From JAUVXJ01 sp034430275 (GTDB lineage Bacteria > Chloroflexota > Anaerolineae > UBA7937 > B3-Chlor), in NCBI GenBank assembly GCA_034430275.1, contig DAOUEW010000225.1, positions 1 to 11,772 of the forward strand: a DNA stretch of 11,772 nt, read 5' to 3'. The translations under genes and the position numbers were made by a program. The notes under the pieces are model-generated. The model did not search any database and was not told where the DNA came from. It saw only the letters and a program-made list of their open reading frames with translations. This document shows, piece after piece, positions 1 to 5,620 of this stretch. Positions within the stretch are counted from its first letter, which is position 1; each line of letters opens with the position of its first letter.

Positions 1-1207
1 GGATCAGAAACACGAACAGGTCCCCGCGACCGTCCTCCTCCACGTACTCCGCCACCGAGCGATAGTCAGACTTGATCTTCGTGTGTCCTTGTCGAGCGAC
101 CACGTACAGATTACAAACCAGCACCGCTGCCAGGCACGCAGCAGCGAGCCCAGGCCACCGCTCCTTCACCGCCAGCACTCCGCAGGCCAGCAGCAGAAGA
201 TACGCCGACACCACCGTGATCAAGTAGCGATCGGTGAAGATAGGCATACCCAGGGAGATGAGAAAGAGGCCCACGATGGGCACGAACAGGTACAGGCCCA
301 AGACCAGACTCTGCTGGCGGCCGCCAAGCAGTGCACCCAGAGGTCCTTGTCTCCCCAGCCCCGGCCGGCGCTTATAGAGAACTAGGCCCGCCAGAAGCAG
401 AAACACGAACAGTGCTATGGGCAGCACGTTCTGGTAGGGGGCCGCATTGAGACTGAATACGAAGAGGAGAATGGCCAGCATCTCGTGGGGCCAGTAGAAC
501 TGGTGACCGGTGGTGAAGGGCCGCACCAGGAGGGCGATCTCCCAACGCGCCAGGGGGAGATAGGGCAAGGCCAGGACAACAAACGTGGCCAGCCACGACT
601 TCCAGGCCCGGCGATACTGGGGCCAGGTGACGAGGAACAGAAGAAGGTGAAAGGGGACGATCAAGATAGACAGCAGATGCACGTACAGCGACGACGCCAG
701 AAGCAGGAGATAGCCAGCCCACAAGTACACACGATCCTCTTCCAGCGCGAGTTGATAGATGTACGTCGAGGCCACGGACAACAAGAACAGGAGGGCATAC
801 ATCTTGCCCTCCTGAGCGTACCATACAAGATAGGGCGAGGTGGCGCACAACAGAGCAGCCACCAGGCCACCCGTCCCTCCCACCCATCGCCGCCCCAGCC
901 GGAAGAGTAGAGGCACCGCCAGTACGCCACACACCACGGACAGGAATCTCACGCCGAACTCACTGTCCCCCACCAGCCGTATCCAGAGGTGTAGCACGGC
1001 ATAGTAGAGGGGACCGTTGTGCCCGGAGTTGAGAAAGAGGGGGGCCAGATCACTCAGGCTGCGGCCGGCGAAAAGAATGGCATCCACCTCGTCCCGCCAC
1101 AGGCTCTGGTAGTCCAGGTGGTACAGTCGCAGTGCGAAGGCCAGGAGGATGAGGCACAGGACAGAGAGCCTGAATAGTCGGCCATTCCCGGAGAACCCGG
1201 GGCTCAT
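1..1207 (-). CDS. GT-C family glycosyltransferase (family 39/PMT-like), 3' end outside window
   Basis: Polytopic membrane protein; 402 codons are visible and the frame is still open at the left edge. It resembles the ArnT/PMT-like GT39/GT83 glycosyltransferases, which move a sugar from a polyprenyl-phosphate carrier to a lipid or protein on the outer face of the membrane. After a first hydrophobic segment (residues about 13-27), an extracytoplasmic loop carries SLWRDEVDAI with the Asp-Glu pair (39-40) typical of GT-C active sites. Family-like stretches follow: HNGPLYYAVLHLW (63-75), SPYLVWYAQEGKMYALLFLL (124-143) and FTDRYLI (324-330), with repeated hydrophobic segments throughout. The stretch SDYRSVAEYVEEDG near the left edge looks like the start of the usual soluble C-terminal domain. 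The ATG shares one base with the stop of the preceding gene (TAATG), so translation is probably coupled; the Shine-Dalgarno is weak. Acceptor and sugar cannot be deduced. Family call confident, substrate unknown. Confidence 0.88.
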   Translation of the reverse strand, partial: MSPGFSGNGRLFRLSVLCLILLAFALRLYHLDYQSLWRDEVDAILFAGRSLSDLAPLFLNSGHNGPLYYAVLHLWIRLVGDSEFGVRFLSVVCGVLAVPLLFRLGRRWVGGTGGLVAALLCATSPYLVWYAQEGKMYALLFLLSVASTYIYQLALEEDRVYLWAGYLLLLASSLYVHLLSILIVPFHLLLFLVTWPQYRRAWKSWLATFVVLALPYLPLARWEIALLVRPFTTGHQFYWPHEMLAILLFVFSLNAAPYQNVLPIALFVFLLLAGLVLYKRRPGLGRQGPLGALLGGRQQSLVLGLYLFVPIVGLFLISLGMPIFTDRYLITVVSAYLLLLACGVLAVKERWPGLAAACLAAVLVCNLYVVARQGHTKIKSDYRSVAEYVEEDGRGDLFVFLI

Positions 1208-1764
1208 TACGACACCCGAAGCACGAAGGAGGCGGCGATCAGAAGAACGAAGACCACCAGGACGAAGCCCCCGCAGCACAGCCACACGGAGGACAAACCC
1301 ACCACACAGGTGTCGATGAGGACGGCAGGCGATATCCTGTCCCGGAGGGAGGATCCCTCATCGCCTCCTGACTCCGTAGGAGTAGGCACCTCAGGAGAAG
1401 CTTCCTCACCTGGCGTCTCCTCGGGACCCACCGGCGGCGTCACTTCACCGGCTGGGGGCAGGACAGGGGTCTCGCCAGGGGGGACGATAGGTGTCTCGCC
1501 GGAAGGTGCGACCGGTGACTCCTCCGGTGGTCCAGCGGGGGCCTCAGTAGGGGCTCCAACAGGTGCCTCCGTCGGCGTTTGAACAGGGGCCCGTGTGGGC
1601 GCGGGCGATTCCACAGGCGACTGGAACAACGCATAGGCTAGCGTCGCCTTGTTCTGCGGAAGAAGCAAAGCAGCCACCAGAGAGAAAGCTATCAGCATAA
1701 AGAGGGAATAGACAGGGGCCGGTCCCCGTCGCACAGGGCGGCCACTGTGACTCAGCTTGCTCAC
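1207..1764 (-). CDS. Pro/Thr/Glu-rich two-pass membrane protein with LFQSPV motif
   Basis: No recognised family; 185 residues. A basic N-terminus leads into a hydrophobic segment (about 18-36), then the motif ALFQSPVESP (45-54). A long low-complexity linker rich in Pro, Glu, Thr, Gly and Ala follows (about 52-135, repeats of the type TEAPVGAP and GETPxxPP). A second hydrophobic segment (about 153-182) contains a Cys cluster (C153, C163, C164), and the tail is short. The likely topology is an extracytoplasmic disordered stalk tethered at both ends, or one anchored at the C-terminus after signal cleavage. The start is GTG, overlapping the previous stop as GTGA, with the Shine-Dalgarno GGGGGAG seven bases upstream. 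It lies between a smaller protein with the same LFQSPV motif and a membrane glycosyltransferase. The Thr-rich stalk might be a substrate of that transferase, which is only an inference. Confidence 0.75.
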   Translation of the reverse strand: MSKLSHSGRPVRRGPAPVYSLFMLIAFSLVAALLLPQNKATLAYALFQSPVESPAPTRAPVQTPTEAPVGAPTEAPAGPPEESPVAPSGETPIVPPGETPVLPPAGEVTPPVGPEETPGEEASPEVPTPTESGGDEGSSLRDRISPAVLIDTCVVGLSSVWLCCGGFVLVVFVLLIAASFVLRVS

Positions 1765-2111
1765 TCGCTAGCTCCCCCTTCCCCTCTCCGTCCTCTCCAC
1801 CACATAGCCCCTCCCACAACCGCCACGATCACCGCCAGGCCGATCAACCACGGCGCGAAATCGAGCCCCGAGGGCACCGAAACGAGGGCCGGCCCGGAGG
1901 CCGTTTCCCGAGGCTCAGCGGCTGCCTGGCCTGGCGTCGTGCCGATCGGGCTGACCGGAGACTGAAACAACCAGCCCTCCGCTGTTGGCCCCGCCGCTGT
2001 GGCCAGGAAGGCCACCAGCAAAGACGCCAGAAGGACAGCCAGCAACCCGGCCGACGATCTCCACCGTGCCACACGCCCGTGCGCGGTTCGCAGTCTCATT
2101 CGCTCAGTCAC
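1761..2111 (-). CDS. Small two-pass membrane protein with LFQSPV motif
   Basis: No recognised family; 116 residues from the GTG at 2111. A basic N-terminus with many Arg precedes a hydrophobic signal or anchor segment (about 20-40). Then come WLFQSPVSPIGTTP (47-60), a short Ala/Pro/Ser/Thr linker, a second hydrophobic segment (about 87-105) and a basic tail WWRGRRGEGG. The architecture and the motif match the following gene, so the two look related in design, although the linkers differ greatly in length. An ATG at 2099 (residue 5) is a reasonable alternative start. The purine-rich GGAAGAGG abuts the GTG but is about 11 bases from the ATG. The basic tail after a transmembrane helix resembles a sorting or anchor signal, but no LPXTG-like motif is seen. 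It appears to be the first gene of the glycosyltransferase operon. Confidence 0.7.
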   Translation of the reverse strand: MTERMRLRTAHGRVARWRSSAGLLAVLLASLLVAFLATAAGPTAEGWLFQSPVSPIGTTPGQAAAEPRETASGPALVSVPSGLDFAPWLIGLAVIVAVVGGAMWWRGRRGEGGASE

Positions 2112-2154
2112 CCTCTTCCGCAGGCAGGTATGTCAACGCCGCCAAACCAGGTAG

Positions 2155-2183
2155 ATTCTAGCGCAACGCCACGAGCAAGGCAA
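2155..2183 (-). promoter_or_regulatory. Candidate sigma-70 promoter of the membrane-protein/glycosyltransferase operon
   Basis: On the minus strand, TTGCCT (2183-2178) and TAGAAT (2160-2155) are separated by exactly 17 bases. This is a fair match to -35/-10 consensus. It lies in the gap between the proC stop and the GTG at 2111, giving a predicted leader of about 35-40 bases. The call is by consensus only. Confidence 0.5.
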
Positions 2184-2235
2184 ATCATCGCCCGCTGGGC
2201 ACAGGAGCAGAACGGCATCAGGTTGATCAGGCTTA

Positions 2236-2266
2236 CGACTCCGGTCGAGAGAGCACTTCCGGGTCG
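2236..2266 (-). terminator. Hairpin downstream of proC, possible terminator without a T-run
   Basis: The arms cgac-ccgg and ccgg-gtcg (2236-2239 plus 2241-2244, and 2259-2266) pair over eight base pairs with a single bulged base. The loop is 14 bases. The structure begins 13 bases after the proC stop and lies before the next promoter, as a terminator would. No T-tract follows on either strand, so it may be a transcript-stabilising 3' end rather than an intrinsic terminator. Confidence 0.35.
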
Positions 2267-2279
2267 CGCCTCCCAGGCC

Positions 2280-3110
2280 CTACTTGCTGCTCAGCTCACC
2301 GAGGTACTTCGACTTCTGATAGGCAGCCCAGATGGCCCGTGACAATACCGTGCGAAAGCCGCCTTTCTCGAGTTGGTACAGCGCCTCCGCTGACGTTCCA
2401 CCCGGCGAGGTCACCATGTTCCTCAGTTCGGCAGGATGGGCTATCGATTCGCGTGCGAAATCCACAGACCCGCGAATCGTCTGGAGGACCAGTTGCTCAG
2501 CTACGCGCCGCGAGAAGCCCAGATGCACCCCCGCGTCGATCATCGCTTCCATGAACAGGAACACGTAGGCCGGGCCGGTGCCGCTCAGCGCCGTCGCCAT
2601 GTCCAGGTAGTCCTCATCATCGAGATACACCTCCTCGCCCAGGGCCTGAAGGATGGTCTGCGCCTGCGCTCGTTGTTCTTCACCCACCGAGGCCGTCGCC
2701 GTCCACACGGACATCCCCTCTCCAATCTGAGCTGGGGTGTTGGGCATGGCCCTGACCACCGCGGAATGACCCAGCCCCTGCGCAATGATCTTGATTCGCG
2801 ATCCAGCCACTATGGACAGCACCAGAGCATCCGGAGGCACAAGCCCGTGCAGTTCCTGTAGCACCGCCGGCATCACCTGCGGCTTGACCGAGAGCACCAC
2901 GATCCGAGCCTCTTTCACAGCCTCTCGATTGTCCGTCGTGGCCCTGACGCCATACTGTTTCTGGAGCTCCTGCCCCCTCTCCTCACGTGGGTCGGCAGCG
3001 AATATGAGACCGGCCTCCGTGAGACCCTCGGAGAGGATCCCGTTGATCATGGCCTCCGCCATGACTCCACTGCCGATGAAAGCCACCACCGAGTCTTTCA
3101 GGTCAGTCAT
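2280..3110 (-). CDS. proC: Pyrroline-5-carboxylate reductase
   Basis: Cytosolic enzyme catalysing the last step of proline synthesis: NAD(P)H-dependent reduction of 1-pyrroline-5-carboxylate to L-proline. Its 276 residues match the usual family length. The N-terminal Rossmann domain shows FIGSGVMAEAMI (11-22) for dinucleotide binding, then SVKPQVM (74-80) and VRAMPNTPAQIGEG (119-132). The helical C-terminal dimerisation domain carries ALSGTGPAYVF (174-184) and the family signature LRNMVTSPGGTSAEAL (229-244), including the Thr-Ser-Pro-Gly-Gly-Thr loop. The start is ATG, with AGAGG six bases upstream. No other proline gene is in the window, so it appears to be a stand-alone unit. Its 276-base upstream gap contains a strong hairpin (3192-3230), but I see no convincing promoter there. 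Confidence 0.97.
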   Translation of the reverse strand: MTDLKDSVVAFIGSGVMAEAMINGILSEGLTEAGLIFAADPREERGQELQKQYGVRATTDNREAVKEARIVVLSVKPQVMPAVLQELHGLVPPDALVLSIVAGSRIKIIAQGLGHSAVVRAMPNTPAQIGEGMSVWTATASVGEEQRAQAQTILQALGEEVYLDDEDYLDMATALSGTGPAYVFLFMEAMIDAGVHLGFSRRVAEQLVLQTIRGSVDFARESIAHPAELRNMVTSPGGTSAEALYQLEKGGFRTVLSRAIWAAYQKSKYLGELSSK

Positions 3111-3191
3111 GAACTACCTCTTTGTTAGTCAAGGATTCGAGAACGTACGATACCAGCGTTGGAGCGTTCCTGCCAGTAACCGCCCACGAGA

Positions 3192-3230
3192 CACCGCCCC
3201 ATACCTCTGCCTCACAAGCATGGGGCGGTG
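3192..3230 (+). terminator. Strong 11-bp hairpin followed by TTTT on the plus strand (terminator or proC leader structure)
   Basis: Perfect inverted repeat CACCGCCCCAT (3192-3202) and ATGGGGCGGTG (3220-3230) with a 17-base loop. On the plus strand it is followed by CTTTTCC, resembling an intrinsic terminator. However, the genes on both sides are on the minus strand, where no T-run follows. It lies 157-195 bases beyond the stop of the upstream small gene and 82-120 bases before the proC ATG. It could end antisense transcripts, work weakly in both directions, or be a leader structure of proC. Confidence 0.5.
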
Positions 3231-3386
3231 CTTTTCCGTGCTCTTCCTATCGCCTAAGGTCAGGAGATCTACGAACTCAGTCCGCCTCAGCCTCGTTGGG
3301 GACGAGCGGTCAGCTCTCCCAGGCCGCCAACCCTCCCCGACGCCGCTCTCCCCGTCCTCCCCGCTCGGCAATCGCCGGCACCGGCC

Positions 3387-3902
3387 TCATCGCGCGAGGG
3401 ACTGGTCGGAACAGATCACCTCTATGTGCACCCTGTTGACGATGATCACGTCGCCGGCGAAGGTCACCTCTGGGTAGAGGGTGAATATCGCCTGGGCCTG
3501 GGTGAGGGGGATGAACTGCCCGGTCCAGGCTAGCAACTTCGTCTTCAAGTCACCGGTCCCACGAACGTGGAACTTGCCACGGAGTTCGAAGAACGGGACA
3601 GTCACCAACACGTCCCACTCAGTGGTATCCACGTGTCTGAAGAAACTCCGCTCGGTCGCCTCGCCACTCTCCATCCCTCCAAGGGCGAACAGTATGCCTT
3701 TCTTGTCCAGCAGGGCAGATGCATACGAGGCCACCACCTCCCCGGGTGTCAGGTGTCGCGTGATCTCGAGCCTCTTCAATTCCACCAAAGAGGTCATGTC
3801 GTCGTTCAGCACGTCGGTCAGGCGCAGACCTGCCAACCGCACCGCGCCTACGATACGATGCTGGTGCGTGAAGAACTCCACGGACTCTGCGAAATCTTCC
3901 AT
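3387..3902 (-). CDS. Uncharacterised two-module protein, paralogue of the 5007-5549 gene
   Basis: Function unknown; 171 residues, probably cytosolic, with no signal peptide or membrane segment. Two similar modules are visible. The first (about 13-76) has HQHRIVGAVRLAG, then RLTDVLN (27-33) and DKKGILFAL. The second (about 102-163) has VPFFELRGKFHV (102-113), FIPLTQAQAIF (130-140) and DVIIVNRVHIEV (151-162). The protein aligns over its whole length with the gene downstream of ligA, for example VPFFELRGKFHV against VPPFAVRGEMHV and DVIIVNR against SVILVNR. From memory it resembles small conserved Chloroflexota proteins, possibly Pfam DUF6812; this is unverified. ATG start, with GGGAG seven bases upstream. 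It follows sfsA after 142 bases and may share its transcript. Confidence 0.85.
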   Translation of the reverse strand: MEDFAESVEFFTHQHRIVGAVRLAGLRLTDVLNDDMTSLVELKRLEITRHLTPGEVVASYASALLDKKGILFALGGMESGEATERSFFRHVDTTEWDVLVTVPFFELRGKFHVRGTGDLKTKLLAWTGQFIPLTQAQAIFTLYPEVTFAGDVIIVNRVHIEVICSDQSLAR

Positions 3903-4044
3903 GCTACGTCTCCCTCACTCGGGCCTCCCAGCCCGTGACGGCAACTCTGCCCGCCATGCCCCTGTGACCGTTGTGTCCAAAGCTCAACGCCCGAGACGCG
4001 CACGCTCACTCTCTCAGGCAGGACTCAAAGCCATGGTCGCTCCT

Positions 4045-4767
4045 CTATATCCCTTCGTGCAGAAGCACCGGAACCCGCTCGCGAATCACCACTACCTCCG
4101 GGGTCACCCGACAGGTGTAGGCATACACCTCGACCCCATGAGAGGCGACTTCACGCAGCACGCTGCCAAAGGCTGGGTCCGACTCGTCGTGGGGAGCGAA
4201 GGCGCAAGCATCATCGCGCTGGATGACGAAGACCGCAGCGGCCCGCTTGCCCTGCCGGCAAGCCTGCTCCAGCTCCCGCAGGTGTCGCCTGCCCCGCTCC
4301 GTCACGGCATCGGGGAACCGTCCTATCCCTGCCTGGACCAGAGTCACCGACTTCACTTCCACCAGACAGGAATTCTCATTGTCTTCAGATCGCAACGAGA
4401 AATCCAGGCGACTGTGACCATAGGATACCTCTCTGTCAATCAACGGCAGCCCCTCGAACTCAGGCAAGGCACCGCCATGAACTGCCTCGTGGAATAGTCT
4501 GTTCGGCAGGCGAGCATCGATGGACACCAGAGTGGACGGCAGCGATACCATCAACAGATCGTAGTCGGTGACTCGATGGGGTGCCCTGGCCTCGGCCAGA
4601 AGCACCCGCTGGTCCCGCCGGAACAGCTCGCTGAGGCGGCCCGAGTTGGGTACGTGGGCAGCCACCTCCTTGCTCCCAAGCCTGACCCTGGCCCTGAACC
4701 GGTTCTCCCTGGCGATCAGTCTCCCTCTCAGCAGAGGCTGCTCGATCCTCACCCTCGCGCGCCCCAC
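4045..4767 (-). CDS. sfsA: SfsA family protein (sugar fermentation stimulation protein homologue)
   Basis: The 240 residues are close to the family norm. Diagnostic blocks occur in order: HVPNSGRLSEL (38-48), SRLDFSLR (119-126), CLVEVKSVTL (134-143), FPDAVTERGRRHLREL (151-166), AAVFVIQRDDACAFAP (177-192) and GVEVYAYTCRVT (211-222). The E. coli member was named for stimulating maltose metabolism when overexpressed. The fold is nuclease-like with an N-terminal OB-like part, and here D122, E137 and K139 fit a PD-(D/E)XK arrangement. The cellular role is unsettled. The start is GTG at 4767; an in-frame stop lies upstream and the Shine-Dalgarno is weak. A GTG five codons downstream is an alternative start. 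The gene is flanked on both sides by the two paralogous small genes of unknown function. Confidence 0.95.
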   Translation of the reverse strand: MGRARVRIEQPLLRGRLIARENRFRARVRLGSKEVAAHVPNSGRLSELFRRDQRVLLAEARAPHRVTDYDLLMVSLPSTLVSIDARLPNRLFHEAVHGGALPEFEGLPLIDREVSYGHSRLDFSLRSEDNENSCLVEVKSVTLVQAGIGRFPDAVTERGRRHLRELEQACRQGKRAAAVFVIQRDDACAFAPHDESDPAFGSVLREVASHGVEVYAYTCRVTPEVVVIRERVPVLLHEGI

Positions 4768-5006
4768 TCCACCACGCCCATGCGATTCCCTGTCCGCGAG
4801 GCCATGTCCTGCACTGCCGGCCTTTGTGCGCTGAACCTGTCAAGGACGGGCTCGTCCACGAAACCGTCGCGTGTTGTCTTCCGAGGCGCTCTGGCAGGCA
4901 CTCGCGTCTAGAGCAGCAACCTACCTGATGCGGACCCTCTCAGCAGTGCGGTGAGCGATACCACACGCGGTGTGCATGATCCTCGTCGATCCTCGCCGCC
5001 CGCCTG
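4768..5006. other. Intergenic region with short repeats, no gene seen
   Basis: This is a 239-base gap between the small gene after ligA and sfsA. It contains an 8-base direct repeat, gatcctcg at 4978-4985 and 4988-4995. It also has a perfect small inverted repeat, cacac-gcg-gtgtg (4962-4974). A TTGACA hexamer occurs on the minus strand (4843-4838), but there is no -10 at a suitable distance. No convincing promoter, terminator or small gene was found. Confidence 0.4.
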
Positions 5007-5549
5007 CTAGGCTCTTCGCTCCTCTGGGGCGGGCCAGAACAACTGAGCCTTCTCCCGATTGACCAGGATTACGCTTCCCTGCCAAAGCAGCTTCGGGTTG
5101 GGCGTGTATACGATGCGGGCATCGGTGACGGGCATGAAGGCGCCGGGGAAAGACATCAACGCGCGCTGGAGATCGGCGCTCTTGGCCACATGCATCTCGC
5201 CTCTCACCGCGAAGGGAGGAACGCTCATGACTATACCGTGCTTTTCCTTCTCCACGTACTCCAGAGGCCGCTGCTCCTCTTCCGCGGCCAGGAGCGTAAC
5301 GGGCGCCTCGTGTGGGATCACCGCCATGATGGCGCCTGTATCCACCAAGACGTACTCCAGCGGCACGTCCGACCCACCCACATCGTGCAACGATCTCAAA
5401 GCCACCCTGTCCAAGGTCAGAGTGGGCGCGTCAGTCATGTTTAGCCAGGTCGAAAAGCGCCTGCCGGCCGTGGCCACGTAGCCCAGCAGGTAGTGATCCA
5501 CCGTCAGCACCTCTATCTTGGTCAAAGAGTGCCCCTCTCTCCGCTCCAT
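5007..5549 (-). CDS. Uncharacterised two-module protein downstream of ligA, paralogue of the 3387-3902 gene
   Basis: Function unknown; 180 residues with no signal peptide or transmembrane segment. It is built from two similar modules. The first (about 19-80) has HYLLGYVATAGRRFSTWLN (19-37) and EYVLVDTGAIMAV (65-77). The second (about 110-171) has VPPFAVRGEMHV (110-121), FMPVTDARIVY (138-148) and SVILVNREKAQLF (159-171). A Glu-rich linker (about 88-105) separates them. It aligns end to end with the gene after sfsA. The frame stays open upstream into ligA, but the ATG at 5549 is preferred. It is preceded by a GGAAGGGAG ribosome binding site and lies 71 bases after the ligA stop. Co-transcription with ligA is likely, but a role in DNA repair is not shown by the sequence. 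Confidence 0.85.
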   Translation of the reverse strand: MERREGHSLTKIEVLTVDHYLLGYVATAGRRFSTWLNMTDAPTLTLDRVALRSLHDVGGSDVPLEYVLVDTGAIMAVIPHEAPVTLLAAEEEQRPLEYVEKEKHGIVMSVPPFAVRGEMHVAKSADLQRALMSFPGAFMPVTDARIVYTPNPKLLWQGSVILVNREKAQLFWPAPEERRA

Positions 5550-5620
5550 CGTCCACTCTCCCTTCCATCCCACCCACGTCTGGCCCCGGAGATCGCCCCA
5601 CGCCGCACCTGTGCCTTGGT

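Noticed and set aside
372..932. Alternative minus-strand frame inside the glycosyltransferase
   Set aside because: It lies fully inside the glycosyltransferase gene on the same strand in another frame, and its Cys/Pro/Gly-rich translation has no family features.
1440..1634. Low-complexity Pro/Glu/Thr region as a tandem DNA repeat
   Set aside because: The repetition is at amino-acid composition level (xPTEAPxG-type units). The DNA units vary in length and sequence, so it is not a clean tandem repeat.
2131..2136. Perfect TTGACA on the minus strand upstream of the membrane-protein operon
   Set aside because: The sequence 17 bases downstream (GGGTGA) is not a -10 element. The TTGCCT/TAGAAT pair further upstream fits better.
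2079..2342. Plus-strand frame of 87 codons over the proC 3' end
   Set aside because: It overlaps the proC C-terminus and the start of the membrane-protein operon on the opposite strand, with no motif and no ribosome binding site.
3129..3371. 80-codon minus-strand frame between the small gene and proC
   Set aside because: It starts with TTG, lacks a Shine-Dalgarno, has an Arg/Gly/Ser-rich unremarkable composition, and includes the strong hairpin at 3192-3230. It fits the gap neatly but is not supportable.
3481..4497. Long plus-strand open frame (338 codons)
   Set aside because: It runs antisense across the small unknown gene and sfsA, both well supported, and its translation has no recognisable motif or good ribosome binding site.
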